Shown piece after piece: positions 54,698 to 62,751 of a DNA stretch of 62,751 bases (the first letter of the stretch is position 1; each line of letters starts with the position of its first letter). The DNA comes from Burkholderiaceae bacterium. GTDB taxonomy: Bacteria; Pseudomonadota; Gammaproteobacteria; Burkholderiales; Burkholderiaceae_D. The position numbers and the translations under genes are program-made. Where the stretch lies: the NCBI GenBank assembly GCA_031291325.1, contig JARLJG010000033.1, forward strand, positions 1-62,751, given 5' to 3'. Below the pieces are notes generated by a model. The model did not search any database. It had not been told where the DNA came from and saw only the letters and a program-made list of their open reading frames with translations.

Positions 54698-55300
54698 ATG
54701 CGTCCAATTCTGATGTTGCTGTTCGCGGTCGGCTTGTTGTTGAGCGGTTGCCATGACAAGAGTGCAGCCACGTCATCACCGCCGCCGGCCTTTACCAATA
54801 CCGACATCACCGGCATCGATTACGCGCAGGATTTTTCGCTCAAGGATTTCAATGGAAAACTGCGCACGCTGGCCGATTTCAAAGGCAAGGCCGTCGTCAT
54901 CTTCTTCGGCTACACGCAATGCCCGGATGTCTGCCCGACTACGCTGTCCGACCTGGCGACTGCGATGAAACAGCTCGGCCCCTTGTCCGACAAGGTGCAG
55001 GTGCTGTTTATCACGGTCGACCCGGAGCGCGACACGCCGCAGTTGCTGTCGAAATATATGCCATCCTTCGATCCGCGTTTCCTCGGTTTGAGCGGCGATG
55101 CCGCCGCCACCGAAAAAGTCGCCAAGGACTTCAAGGTGTATTACCAGAAGGTGCCGGGCAAGGAGCCGGGCAGCTATTCGATGGATCACAGCGCCGGTCT
55201 GTATCTATACGACCCGCAAGGCCGCATTCGCCTGTTCGCGCGCAGCGGCCAGGGGCCGGATGCGATTGCGCACGATTTGAAGATACTGTTGACGCAATAA
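54698..55300 (+). CDS. SCO1/SenC-family copper chaperone lipoprotein
   Basis: Inserts copper at the CuA site. The 200-residue product has a lipobox (LLLSGC, Cys18), indicating attachment to the membrane as a lipoprotein, and a thioredoxin fold with the copper cysteines Cys75 and Cys79 (QCPDVCP) and the distal His164 (MDHSAG). It is the last gene of the unit, and a hairpin terminator follows immediately. Confidence 0.95.
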   Translation: MRPILMLLFAVGLLLSGCHDKSAATSSPPPAFTNTDITGIDYAQDFSLKDFNGKLRTLADFKGKAVVIFFGYTQCPDVCPTTLSDLATAMKQLGPLSDKVQVLFITVDPERDTPQLLSKYMPSFDPRFLGLSGDAAATEKVAKDFKVYYQKVPGKEPGSYSMDHSAGLYLYDPQGRIRLFARSGQGPDAIAHDLKILLTQ

Positions 55301-55301
55301 A

Positions 55302-55325
55302 AAAAGCGCTCGGACGAGCGCTTTT
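55302..55325. terminator. Bidirectional intrinsic terminator between sco and rpoH
   Basis: AAAAGCGCTC-GGAC-GAGCGCTTTT is a perfect 10-bp stem with a four-base loop, beginning right after the sco stop. Its flanking A and T tracts let it act on both strands, ending sco from the left and rpoH (stop at 55344) from the right. Confidence 0.9.
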
Positions 55326-55343
55326 CATCGACCGATTGATTGC

Positions 55344-56240
55344 TTACGCGTAAGCAGCCAGCGCACCCTTCATCTTCTTCAGTGCCGCAGTTTCAATCTG
55401 CCGGATCCGCTCGGCTGAAACGCCGAATTCGTCGGCCAGATCGTGCAGGGTCGCTCCCGAACCGTCGTCGTTGGCCAGCCAGCGCGCTTCGACGATGCGG
55501 CGCGAACGCGCATCGAGCTTGCCCAGCGCCGCTTCCAAACCCTCCGATTGCAGACGGTCGTATTGCTGCGCTTCCAGCACCTTGGTCGGTTCCTGCATGT
55601 CCGACGACAGGTAGGCAATCGGCGAAAACTTGTCGTCTTCGTCGTCGGTCGGCGCTTCCAGCGCGATATCGCGGCCGGACAAGCGGGTTTCCATCTCGAT
55701 CACTTCTTCGCGCTTGACGTTGAGCGATTCGGCCAGCGCATCGACCTGGCTGGGCGTCATCGAGTCCAGCCCTTCCTTGTGACTGCGCAAGTTGAAGAAC
55801 AGCTTGCGTTGGGCCTTGGTGGTTGCCACCTTGACCATGCGCCAATTCTTCAAGATGTATTCGTGCATCTCGGCCTTGATCCAATGCATCGCATACGACA
55901 CCAGACGCACGCCTTGCTCCGGGTCGAAGCGTTTGACCGCTTTCATCAAGCCGATATTGCCTTCCTGGATCAGGTCGGCGTGCGGCAGGCCGTAGCCCAG
56001 GTAGCCGCGCGCGATCGACACCACCAGACGCAGATGCGACAGCACCAACGCTTGCGCGGCGGCCAGGTCGTTATCGTCACGCAGACGACGCGACAAGGAC
56101 ATCTCTTCCTCATGGCTCAGCATCGGCAAGCGATTGACGGCCGAAATATAGGCGTCGATATTGCCAAGATTTCCCGAAAATACCGATGTCAGCGGGTTCG
56201 CTGTGCGAACCAAAGCGTTCTGTGCGACGGCTGCGTTCAT
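55344..56240 (-). CDS. rpoH: RNA polymerase sigma factor RpoH (sigma32)
   Basis: Directs transcription of heat-shock genes. The 298-residue product (MNAAVAQNAL start, AGGAG ahead) has region 2 (HLRLVVSIARGYLGYGLPHADLIQEGNIGLMKAV; FDPEQGVRLVSYAMHWIKAEMHEYIL), the RpoH box QRKLFFNLR at residues 144-152 that binds core and FtsH/DnaK-linked control, and a region 4 helix-turn-helix (TLHDLADEFGVSAERIRQIE). The promoter is overlaid by a CIRCE element. A target in the same window is the hslVU promoter. Confidence 0.96.
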   Translation of the reverse strand: MNAAVAQNALVRTANPLTSVFSGNLGNIDAYISAVNRLPMLSHEEEMSLSRRLRDDNDLAAAQALVLSHLRLVVSIARGYLGYGLPHADLIQEGNIGLMKAVKRFDPEQGVRLVSYAMHWIKAEMHEYILKNWRMVKVATTKAQRKLFFNLRSHKEGLDSMTPSQVDALAESLNVKREEVIEMETRLSGRDIALEAPTDDEDDKFSPIAYLSSDMQEPTKVLEAQQYDRLQSEGLEAALGKLDARSRRIVEARWLANDDGSGATLHDLADEFGVSAERIRQIETAALKKMKGALAAYA

Positions 56241-56302
56241 AAATTCTCCTTGCTTCCCGATTGTTGTGATAGCAGAAACATACGTACTCACACCTTACCG
56301 AC

Positions 56303-56335
56303 ATTATATTAGCACTCCAAGGCAATGAGTGCTAA
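56303..56335 (-). promoter_or_regulatory. rpoH promoter with CIRCE (HrcA) operator
   Basis: TTAGCACTC-N9-GAGTGCTAA at 56309-56335 is a perfect CIRCE inverted repeat, the HrcA repressor site. On the minus strand the -10 box TATAAT (56308-56303) directly abuts it, and the operator covers the spacer and -35 zone (CACTCA at 17-base spacing), so bound HrcA would block polymerase. It is 63 bases upstream of the rpoH start. HrcA control of rpoH has been proposed for betaproteobacteria by comparative genomics. Confidence 0.92.
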
Positions 56336-56611
56336 TCGTCATTTGCAAATACATCGATAGTAGAAAAGCTATCACTGTCGACTGCCACCATGCTCTGAAC
56401 TATCGCCATACTCATCTGAACGCCAAAGATCCGGAAAGTTCCCGTAGACCGTGGGGAGGGCAGCTTGCCGTAACGCAAATCCGGCAACGAAACCTTCATA
56501 TATTAATGATTGCGGGATATTCAAGATTAATACATGTCAAACTTGAACTGCAAATCAGAATTTGGGAAAGTGCAAAGCGGGGACCGGGTTCCCTGGGGAA
56601 ATGTTAATTTG
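56336..56611. other. Intergenic region between rpoH promoter and glk
   Basis: No gene supported. It should hold the 3' end of the glk transcript, which is on the minus strand. A GGGAACCCGGTCCC fold near 56583-56600 could form a weak stem without a T run. A TTCAAG/CTTGAA pair is separated by about 16 bases around 56520-56547. Nothing else is recognised. Confidence 0.4.
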
Positions 56612-57670
56612 TTAATCAAAATAGGAATCTTGCTGCAAAGAGTCAGCCCTTCCGCGTACGCTTGTGGAAGAATGTTCTAGTCTTTCCGCAAGGATGGCAG
56701 AAACCCCCAGGAATGCCGGATATTCCGCCGTAATCAGGTAAGTCGGGATCTGCGACAGGTAGTGGGAAAACCGGCCCTTTGCCTCGAACCGTTCGCGAAA
56801 TGTCGAGTTGGTAAACAAATGTCCGAGCCGGGGAACAATCCCGCCACCGATATACATGCCGCCCAAAGCGCCGAGGGTCAGCGCCACGTTGCCGGCCACG
56901 CCCCCGAGAATCGCGCAAAAACATTCGATCGTGCGTATGCACAGCGGACAAGAGCCGTCCAGCGCGCGCCGGCTGATTTCCTCCGCAGCCAGGGTCTCGT
57001 TCGACGTAATGTTGGCACCGTCCAGCAAAGCGCGATAAATGATTTCCAGCCCCATGCCGGATATCAGGCGTTCGGCCGAAACATGTCGATGTTCACGCCA
57101 ACAAAAGCGCAAGATTTCCACTTCCTCCTCATTGCATGGCGAGAAGCTGACATGACCGCCCTCGCTGTGCAGCGGTATCCAGTGCTGGCCCGACGGGACG
57201 ATGCCCGACACGCCCAGGCCGGTGCCGGCGCCGACGAGTCCTATCGTATGACCTGTTTGCTCGATGCCACCGCCGATTTTCAACTTTTGGCCGGCTGACA
57301 AATGCGGCAGCGCCATCGCCAACGCAGTAAAGTCATTGACCACCAGCAGCGTTTGCAATCCCAACTCCGCGCGCAAGGCCTCGATCGAAAACGACCAATG
57401 GTGGTTGGTCATCCTGACGATGTCGCCATCGACCGGGGTGGCAATCGCCACGGCGGCGTGCCGAATCGGCGCGTCGCACGCGGCCTTGACTGCCGCGCTG
57501 GCGAGAAAAACGGCAATCGCATCCTTCAAAGCGGGATAGGCATTGCATGGCAAGACAGTGATCGCCGCAAATTGCCGCGGCCCGATTTCAATCGCAAGAC
57601 GGGCATTGGTGCCACCGATATCGGCCAGCAAGCGTGGGCCGTCGGCATAGGGGGCCATGGTCTCTGTCAT
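56612..57670 (-). CDS. glk: Glucokinase
   Basis: Phosphorylates glucose with ATP. The 352-residue ROK-like/Glk product has the ATP-binding [11 protein letters not shown] at residues 16-26, TNHHWSFS with the catalytic aspartate in VVNDFTALA, and [13 protein letters not shown]. The C-terminus has [17 protein letters not shown]. The last ~30 residues are Ser/Arg-rich beyond the usual end. A remnant of a sugar ABC transporter ATPase lies just upstream on the same strand, suggesting it once followed a glucose import operon. Confidence 0.95.
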   Translation of the reverse strand: MTETMAPYADGPRLLADIGGTNARLAIEIGPRQFAAITVLPCNAYPALKDAIAVFLASAAVKAACDAPIRHAAVAIATPVDGDIVRMTNHHWSFSIEALRAELGLQTLLVVNDFTALAMALPHLSAGQKLKIGGGIEQTGHTIGLVGAGTGLGVSGIVPSGQHWIPLHSEGGHVSFSPCNEEEVEILRFCWREHRHVSAERLISGMGLEIIYRALLDGANITSNETLAAEEISRRALDGSCPLCIRTIECFCAILGGVAGNVALTLGALGGMYIGGGIVPRLGHLFTNSTFRERFEAKGRFSHYLSQIPTYLITAEYPAFLGVSAILAERLEHSSTSVRGRADSLQQDSYFD

Positions 57671-58274
57671 ATGCTTAGCTCAAAAAAACGACTGCGCAGT
57701 CCAACACCCGGTTTGCCGGAAATCCCGGGATTGTCGCAACTCAGGATGCGGTGCCCGGCGCCGCGCTCATGGTCGACATCGTGTTGCCGCAAGCAAGTGC
57801 TTGCGCGGAAGTCCGGGTTGATTGAGCCAGTGTACTGGTTCGTGCACGAAAACGCTAACGCAAGCGGGCCTCGGTGGTCGGATCGAAAAACACCGCCTTC
57901 GATAAATCGAAGGCCACTTGCTGCATATCCCTTAGTCCGACAAAACCGCAAATCATCGGTATTTCAAATCGATTAATTGCGATTTAATTAATTTTTTATC
58001 CCTGGATATCCGATTATATTTTGCGAAACTAATGTGTTAACATCATCCGGTCGAACGTGCGCGGGCGTGACGCAGTGCAAACGGCGCGCGTTTAATCGGG
58101 GCCAGATGTACCGTTGTACAACAACGTGCCGCTTGCGTGCGATAAAGCGAGACAATGTAGCAACATTTGCGCTACGATGGCTTGTTTGCGTGCAATACAA
58201 TGCTCGGCTCCAGTTGCCGCAAAGAGTGTGTCGTAGACCCTGGGCTTCGTGATCGATCGTTTCTAGGAGGGAAC
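57671..58274. other. Intergenic region between glk and the PP2C phosphatase gene
   Basis: This 604-base gap contains the short ABC-ATPase remnant at 57855-57956 and an AT-rich patch near 57961-58040 with an inverted repeat AAATCG-N8-CGATTT (57966-57985). The right part leads into the divergent phosphatase gene; TACAAT at 58196-58201 is a -10-like hexamer without a matching -35. No RNA gene or complete reading frame with known similarity is seen. Confidence 0.5.
57855..57956 (-). pseudogene. Remnant C-terminus of a sugar ABC-transporter ATPase
   Basis: Read on the minus strand, the last ~20 codons before a TAG at 57855-57857 give VAFDLSKAVFFDP, then TTEARLR and stop. This resembles the extreme C-terminus of UgpC/MalK-type sugar importer ATPases, which end in FDxxxGxxL-like sequence. 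Upstream the frame soon loses similarity and meets a stop. Position directly ahead of glk, on the same strand, matches gluconeogenic/glucose transport clusters, so this is probably the trace of a deleted import operon. Short length limits certainty. Confidence 0.45.
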
Positions 58275-59072
58275 GTGGCGCTGAAAGATGCATTGCAGAT
58301 GATAAGTGCCAGCGATACGGGCATGGTGCGCGACTTGAACGAGGACGCAATAGAGCTGCGTCCGGAGTTGGGGGTTGCGGTGCTGGCCGATGGCATGGGT
58401 GGCTACAACGCCGGCGAGGTGGCGAGCGGGATGGCGGTATCGTTGATAGCGGCAGGCGTGGCCAAACGATGGAACGCCGAGGCGTTGCGGGCAGTCGATC
58501 GCGCGGCAGCGGTATCGATGTCGCAGGATGTGCTGCAAGAACAGATCAACGAAGCCAATGCCGCCATATTGGCGAAAGCGCAGGGCGATGCCGACTGCGA
58601 AGGCATGGGCACCACCCTGGTCGCCTGCGTGTTTTACGACGATTTTGTGACGGTCGGCCACGCTGGCGATTCGCGCCTTTATCGCTTGCGCGACGATGTG
58701 CTGGAGCAGATTACGCGCGATCATTCGCTGCTGCAGGAACAGATCGATTCCGGCATGATCCGCAAGGAAGATGCACACCTGTCGAGCAACCGGAATTTCA
58801 TCACCCATGCGGTCGGCGTCGATCCCGACGAACGAGGGGAAATTCATACCTATGATGTGCTGGCCGGCGATCTGTACCTGATTTGCACCGATGGACTGTA
58901 TGGCATGGTCGAGGATGAGGAAATTCACATGACCTTGAGCGCGCTCAAGGCAAACCTCGATCTGGCCGCGCAACAGTTGATCCAGGCTGCCAACGACGCC
59001 GGCGGCAACGACAATGTGTCGCTGGTTCTGGTGCAGGTATTGAAAAGCTTTGCGGGGCAGGCACTGGTATAG
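58275..59072 (+). CDS. PP2C-family Ser/Thr protein phosphatase
   Basis: A 265-residue metal-dependent phosphatase. It shows all PP2C motifs: RDLNEDA, VLADGMGGYNAGEVAS, MGTTLVAC, VGHAGDSRLYRLRD, LICTDGLYGMV and GGNDNVSLVLV. The start is GTG at 58275 with AGGAGG four bases before it. It opens a run with an FHA protein and a CHASE2-kinase in the same orientation (84- and 118-base gaps), so it likely reverses the kinase's phosphorylation. Confidence 0.93.
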   Translation: MALKDALQMISASDTGMVRDLNEDAIELRPELGVAVLADGMGGYNAGEVASGMAVSLIAAGVAKRWNAEALRAVDRAAAVSMSQDVLQEQINEANAAILAKAQGDADCEGMGTTLVACVFYDDFVTVGHAGDSRLYRLRDDVLEQITRDHSLLQEQIDSGMIRKEDAHLSSNRNFITHAVGVDPDERGEIHTYDVLAGDLYLICTDGLYGMVEDEEIHMTLSALKANLDLAAQQLIQAANDAGGNDNVSLVLVQVLKSFAGQALV

Positions 59073-59156
59073 AAAATAGCGCTGCGAAGCGAGTAGAGCG
59101 TCACCTGTCTTCAGCGGTGCGGGCGTAATTGAAGAACTTTTCCTGGGGTTAAGTCA

Positions 59157-59906
59157 ATGGCAAAACTGATCTTAAGTTTCGACGGCACGATGCTCAAGAC
59201 TGTTGAACTCAACAAAGAGCGAACCACGATTGGCCGGCGGCCGGACAACGATATTCAGGTCGACAATCTGGCGGTGTCCGGGTTGCACGCGGCGGTGACG
59301 ACTGTTCTCAACGATTCGGTGATCGAGGATTTGAATTCGACCAATGGCACCCTGGTCAATGGCGAACTGACGCAAAAACATTTGTTGAAGCATGGCGATG
59401 TCATCGAGATCGGCAAGCACACGATCAAGTACGTCGTCGAAGCGACCACGGCGACGCCGTTCCAGGATTTCGCGAAAACCATGGTGATCCGTCGTCCCGA
59501 TGCTGCTGCGCGCCAAGCGCCAGGCGAACACGCGTCGACGCCTTCCCCTGCGCCGGCTCCGGCGCCAGTGCAAATGCCGCCGCGCGCGCCGGCGCCGCAA
59601 CCCGCTGCCGCCGCGCCCCCACCCGCCGCCGAACCCAGTCAGCCCCGCACCGCCGGATTGCAAATCCTTTCGGGATCGTCCGCCGGGCGCGTGCTCGATT
59701 TGAACAAGAGCCTCACCACCATCGGCAAGGCGGGCGTGCAGGTTGCGGTGTTTACGCGCCGCCCGGTCGGGTTTTTCGTGACCCATGTCGAGGGCGATGT
59801 CTTCCCGCTGATTAATGGCGAACCGCTGGGCACGCAGGCGCGGCAGTTGAACGATCAGGACACGATTGAAATCGCCGGCACCAAGATGAGCTTTTTCTAT
59901 AAGTAG
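59157..59906 (+). CDS. FHA-domain protein, two FHA-like units
   Basis: A 249-residue cytoplasmic protein. The N-terminal forkhead-associated domain (residues 1-90) has the phosphothreonine-binding pattern TIGRRPDNDIQVDNLAVSGLHA and EDLNSTNGTLVNG. A Pro/Ala-rich linker (~110-160) joins a degenerate C-terminal FHA-like unit (GRVLDLNKSLTTIGKAG; PLINGEPLG) in which the GR.xxND and SxxHA residues are lost. It would bind phosphothreonine made by the kinase next door; GAGTTTAA-like bases precede the ATG and no strong ribosome site is seen. Confidence 0.92.
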   Translation: MAKLILSFDGTMLKTVELNKERTTIGRRPDNDIQVDNLAVSGLHAAVTTVLNDSVIEDLNSTNGTLVNGELTQKHLLKHGDVIEIGKHTIKYVVEATTATPFQDFAKTMVIRRPDAAARQAPGEHASTPSPAPAPAPVQMPPRAPAPQPAAAAPPPAAEPSQPRTAGLQILSGSSAGRVLDLNKSLTTIGKAGVQVAVFTRRPVGFFVTHVEGDVFPLINGEPLGTQARQLNDQDTIEIAGTKMSFFYK

Positions 59907-60024
59907 CACGCGCAATACCGACTGCGCGGCGATCGCATCGCTTTCGATCGGGCACGTAGAGCAAGAGCGCACGAGCGCCTGACGCGGACGATTTGGACAG
60001 GAAAATGTAAACCGGGGGCACGAC

Positions 60025-62751
60025 ATGGCTGCATCATCGAAGAAGCGCGGTCCGATCTGGAAGGCCGATTGGTTTGTCGGGGTGTTAGTGGTTCTGGCGG
60101 TGCTGGCATTGAGCATCTTCAGCGATTTTTTCGGCACGCTGGAACGTCGCTACTATGACTTCGCCAGCACCAGCACCTCGCGCCAGCCGTCCGACCGCAT
60201 CGCCATTATCGCCATCGACGACCAAAGCATCGCCAATATCGGTCGCTGGCCGTGGCCGCGCGATGTGCACGCCAAGCTGATCGACATGCTGGCGGCGGCC
60301 AACGCCAAGACCATTGCCTATACCGTGTTCTTTTTCGAGCCGCAAACAGATCGCGGCCTGACTTATATCCGCAAGATGAAAGACGTGCTGGGCTCGGCAG
60401 ATGCCGCCGCCAGCGCGCCCGCTGCCGATGCGGCAACGCCGCCGGCGCCCGCAGCGGGGTCTGCACCCGCATCTGCGTCCACATCGGCGACGCCAGCCGC
60501 CGCGCCGGTCGCGCTCAGCCCCGATGCGCAGGCCATGCGCGAGCAATTGCTCAAGATCGTCGGCGTCGCCGAGGTCGAACTGGACACCGACAAAATCCTC
60601 GCCGCCAGCATGAAGAAGGCCGGCAACGTCGTGATCCCGTCGTTCTATACGCTGGGCGAAGCGCTCGGCAAGCCGGACTATCCCTTGCCCGCCTTTGCGC
60701 AGAAGAGCGCGCTGGACGATCAGGGCGGATTTTCCTTTCCCGCCATCAAGGGGCAGCAGCCGATCGACGTGATCGGCAATGCCGTCGCCGGCGTCGCGCA
60801 TCTAAACCAGGTGCCCGACAGCGACGGCGCCGTGATCAGCGAGCCTCTGTTGGTTGGTTACTACGGCAAGGCAATACCCTCGATGAGCCTGCTGGTGGCT
60901 GCCAAGAGCCTCAATCTCGACGTTTCCGATATCCATGTCGATGCAGGCAGCGCGGTGAAGCTCGGCAAATTGCGCATCGGCACCGACGATGCCGCGATGA
61001 TGCTGCCGCAGTTTTACAAGGGCCAGGACGGCAAGCCGGCCTTCGCGGTCGATTCGTTTTACGACGTCATGTCGGGCAAGATCCCGACCTCGAAATATAC
61101 CGGCAAGATCGTCATCATCGGCCCCACTGCGGTCGGCGTCGGCACCTTGTTCCCGACCCCCGCTGGAGCCGGATTGTCGCCGGCGGAAATCATGGCGCAC
61201 ATCACCTCCAGCATCTTGAACGAACATTTCATCGTGCAACCGGCCTGGGGTTCGTGGGCCAGGTTCGGCGTGGTGCTGCTGGTGGCCGCCTACCTGATTG
61301 CCGGCCTGCCGCGCCTGTCCGCCGGCAAGGCGGCGCTGGTGACCCTGAGCCTGTTCGTGGTGTTGCTGGTGGCGGAATTCAGCTTGTTGTCGGTCTCGGC
61401 GATCTGGCTCAAATTCGTGTTCGCGGCGTCGCTGTTATTGATCGGCCACTTGGCGCTGACCACCAAGCGCTTCCTGGTGACCGAGGCCGGCAAACTCAAG
61501 TCGGACGAGGAGTCGGCGGAAACCAATCGCATGATGGGCCTGGCGCTGCAAGGCCAGGGCCAGCTCGATGCGGCCTTCGACCGCTTCCGCCGCGTGCCGC
61601 TTTCCGACGCGTTGATGGATAACCTGAACAATCTCGCGCTCGATTTCGAGCGCAAGCGCCAGTTCAACAAGGCGCAAGCAGTGTACGAGCACATGGCGAC
61701 CTTCAACAAGAACCACAAGGATTTGCAGACCAAGCTCAACCGCGCCAAGAACCTGTCGGAAACCGTGATTTTGGGCGGTGGCGGCGGGCATGCGGGCGGC
61801 ACCCTGTTGCTCGACGGCGGCGCGGTCGAGAAGCCGATGCTGGGACGCTACCAGGTCGAAAAGGAATTGGGCAAGGGCGCGATGGGCATCGTCTACCTGG
61901 GCCGCGATCCGAAGATCGGCCGGGTAGTGGCGATCAAGACGATGGCGTTGAGCCAGGAATTCGAGGGCGGCGAACTGGACGACGCGCGCGCGCGTTTCTT
62001 CCGCGAAGCCGAAACCGCAGGACGCCTGCAGCATCAAAATATCGTGACGATTTTCGATGCCGGCGAAGAACACGACCTGGCCTACATCGCAATGGAATTC
62101 ATCAAGGGCAAGGACCTGGCCGACGCGACCAAGGAGCCGGCGTTGCTGCCGGTCGATCGCGTGCTGTCGATCGTCGCCCGCGTGGCCGAAGCGCTCGCCT
62201 ATGCGCACCGGCAAGGCGTGGTGCACCGCGATATCAAGCCGGCCAACATCATGTGCGACTTTGACAGCGACACCGTCAAGGTCACCGACTTCGGGATTGC
62301 GCGCATCACCGATTCCAGCAAGACCAAGACCGGCGTGATCCTCGGCACGCCCAGCTACATGTCGCCGGAACAGGTGGCCGGCGAAAAGATCGATGGCCGC
62401 TCCGACCTGTTTTCGCTGGGCGTCATGCTGTTTCAGTTGTTGACCGGGACGCTGCCGTTCCAGGCCGATTCGATCGCCCGCCTGATGTACAAGATCGCCA
62501 ACGAACAAGCGCCCGATATCCGCAGCATCCGCCCTGAATTGCCGAAGAAATTGTCGATCATCGTCGCCTTCGCGCTGAACAAGCAAGCCGACGCGCGCTA
62601 TCAGGACGGCGAGAAATTTGCCGCCGATTTGCGCGCGGTGATGGCCGAACTGGCGCGCCGGCCGGCCCGCGCCCCGGTGCACCAAAACCAACCCCGCCAC
62701 CCACCACCACCCCCCCCGCCCCCCCCCCCCCCAAAACAACAAACCAAAAAC
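60025..62751 (+). CDS. CHASE2-domain Ser/Thr protein kinase (runs off window)
   Basis: No stop appears before the window ends: at least 909 residues. A membrane helix (~20-36) is followed by a CHASE2 extracellular sensor (RIAIIAIDDQSIANIGRWPWPR to ~410) interrupted by an Ala/Pro/Ser-rich insert near residues 130-170. Three helices (~410-476), a helical repeat region (~490-580), then a Hanks kinase from ~608: LGKGAMGIVYLG, VVAIKTM, HRDIKPANIM (~734), DFGIARI (~755) and GTPSYMSPEQ. The activation loop carries several Ser/Thr. The final ~24 codons are low-complexity C/A and likely artefact. Confidence 0.93.
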   Translation, partial: MAASSKKRGPIWKADWFVGVLVVLAVLALSIFSDFFGTLERRYYDFASTSTSRQPSDRIAIIAIDDQSIANIGRWPWPRDVHAKLIDMLAAANAKTIAYTVFFFEPQTDRGLTYIRKMKDVLGSADAAASAPAADAATPPAPAAGSAPASASTSATPAAAPVALSPDAQAMREQLLKIVGVAEVELDTDKILAASMKKAGNVVIPSFYTLGEALGKPDYPLPAFAQKSALDDQGGFSFPAIKGQQPIDVIGNAVAGVAHLNQVPDSDGAVISEPLLVGYYGKAIPSMSLLVAAKSLNLDVSDIHVDAGSAVKLGKLRIGTDDAAMMLPQFYKGQDGKPAFAVDSFYDVMSGKIPTSKYTGKIVIIGPTAVGVGTLFPTPAGAGLSPAEIMAHITSSILNEHFIVQPAWGSWARFGVVLLVAAYLIAGLPRLSAGKAALVTLSLFVVLLVAEFSLLSVSAIWLKFVFAASLLLIGHLALTTKRFLVTEAGKLKSDEESAETNRMMGLALQGQGQLDAAFDRFRRVPLSDALMDNLNNLALDFERKRQFNKAQAVYEHMATFNKNHKDLQTKLNRAKNLSETVILGGGGGHAGGTLLLDGGAVEKPMLGRYQVEKELGKGAMGIVYLGRDPKIGRVVAIKTMALSQEFEGGELDDARARFFREAETAGRLQHQNIVTIFDAGEEHDLAYIAMEFIKGKDLADATKEPALLPVDRVLSIVARVAEALAYAHRQGVVHRDIKPANIMCDFDSDTVKVTDFGIARITDSSKTKTGVILGTPSYMSPEQVAGEKIDGRSDLFSLGVMLFQLLTGTLPFQADSIARLMYKIANEQAPDIRSIRPELPKKLSIIVAFALNKQADARYQDGEKFAADLRAVMAELARRPARAPVHQNQPRHPPPPPPPPPPPKQQTKN
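62680..62751. repeat. C/A-rich low-complexity tail at window end
   Basis: The last ~70 bases consist almost only of C and A, with runs of eight to fourteen C's, unlike the gene in front. They are in frame but encode only Pro, His, Gln, Lys and Thr. The abrupt change and position at the very end suggest a sequencing or assembly artefact at a contig end, not biological sequence. Confidence 0.75.

Noticed and set aside
60252-61622. 456-codon plus-strand frame within the kinase gene
   Set aside because: It is out of frame with the CHASE2-kinase reading, which runs stop-free from 60025 to the end.
61435-62742. 435-codon minus-strand frame over the kinase
   Set aside because: The plus-strand kinase motifs (glycine loop, HRD, DFG) are unambiguous; the minus frame is a shadow that also reads through the low-complexity tail.
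1-62751. tRNA genes and CRISPR arrays
   Set aside because: No cloverleaf with a GGTTCRANTC-type T arm was found in the gaps and no regularly spaced direct repeats were seen.

Overview
The window reads as a chromosomal segment of a betaproteobacterium, most likely Burkholderiales close to the Oxalobacteraceae (Herminiimonas/Janthinobacterium/Collimonas-like). This is inferred from gene content and order: hslVU, an extended single-cysteine DksA, a CobW GTPase, the lpxL-lpxL-dapF-DUF484-xerC run, divergent metK, ahcY-metF with an SAH riboswitch, PhaM, a cox operon ending in ctaA/cyoE/sco, and rpoH under a CIRCE element. DNA is GC-rich and almost fully coding. An AT-richer patch near 41.7-43.7 kb looks accessory. 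No tRNA, rRNA, CRISPR array or intact prophage was seen.

Layout. 1-0.19 kb: the start of an IS110-type transposase cut by the window edge. 0.19-6.2 kb: cobalamin adenosyltransferase, then FAD-linked 2-hydroxyacid oxidases and glycolate oxidase glcDEF. 6.1-8.1 kb: hslVU protease with a sigma32-type promoter. 8.1-12.0 kb: a STAS-repeat protein, dksA and a CobW GTPase. 12.2-16.6 kb: the minus-strand operon lpxL-lpxL-dapF-DUF484-xerC. 16.6-24.7 kb: the methyl cycle (metK with a potentially switchable leader; ahcY with an SAH riboswitch; metF), interrupted by an M14 peptidase and a GT41 glycosyltransferase fusion. 24.7-29.3 kb: formyl-THF cyclo-ligase, Slt, a GST and cca. 29.5-36.9 kb: aromatic amino acid catabolism (Lrp regulator, hpd, phhA, fused indolepyruvate ferredoxin oxidoreductase). 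36.9-41.6 kb: queC, two DUF3108 paralogues, phaM, heptose adenylyltransferase and a copper chaperone. 41.7-43.6 kb: accessory patch with an orphan GspG-like protein, a Cys/His-rich protein and a zeta-toxin module. 43.7-46.0 kb: trmL, comF and bioC-like. 46.1-55.3 kb: aa3 oxidase structural and assembly genes. 55.3-57.7 kb: rpoH and glucokinase, with the tail of a lost sugar-ABC ATPase. 58.3 kb to the end: PP2C phosphatase, FHA protein and a CHASE2 Ser/Thr kinase running off the window.

Links between genes. A heat-shock circuit is visible: CIRCE (HrcA) lies over the rpoH promoter, and a sigma32-type promoter lies ahead of hslVU. The methyl-cycle genes carry two 5' leaders, one of a known riboswitch class and one I do not recognise, in which a 12-bp helix would bury the metK start site and an upstream direct repeat could compete for it. 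The cox operon holds structural subunits, copper delivery (CtaG, Sco, a 35-residue small assembly protein), haem A synthesis and SURF1. The last three genes form an apparent reversible Ser/Thr phosphorylation module. The final ~70 bases are C/A low-complexity sequence and probably a contig-end artefact.
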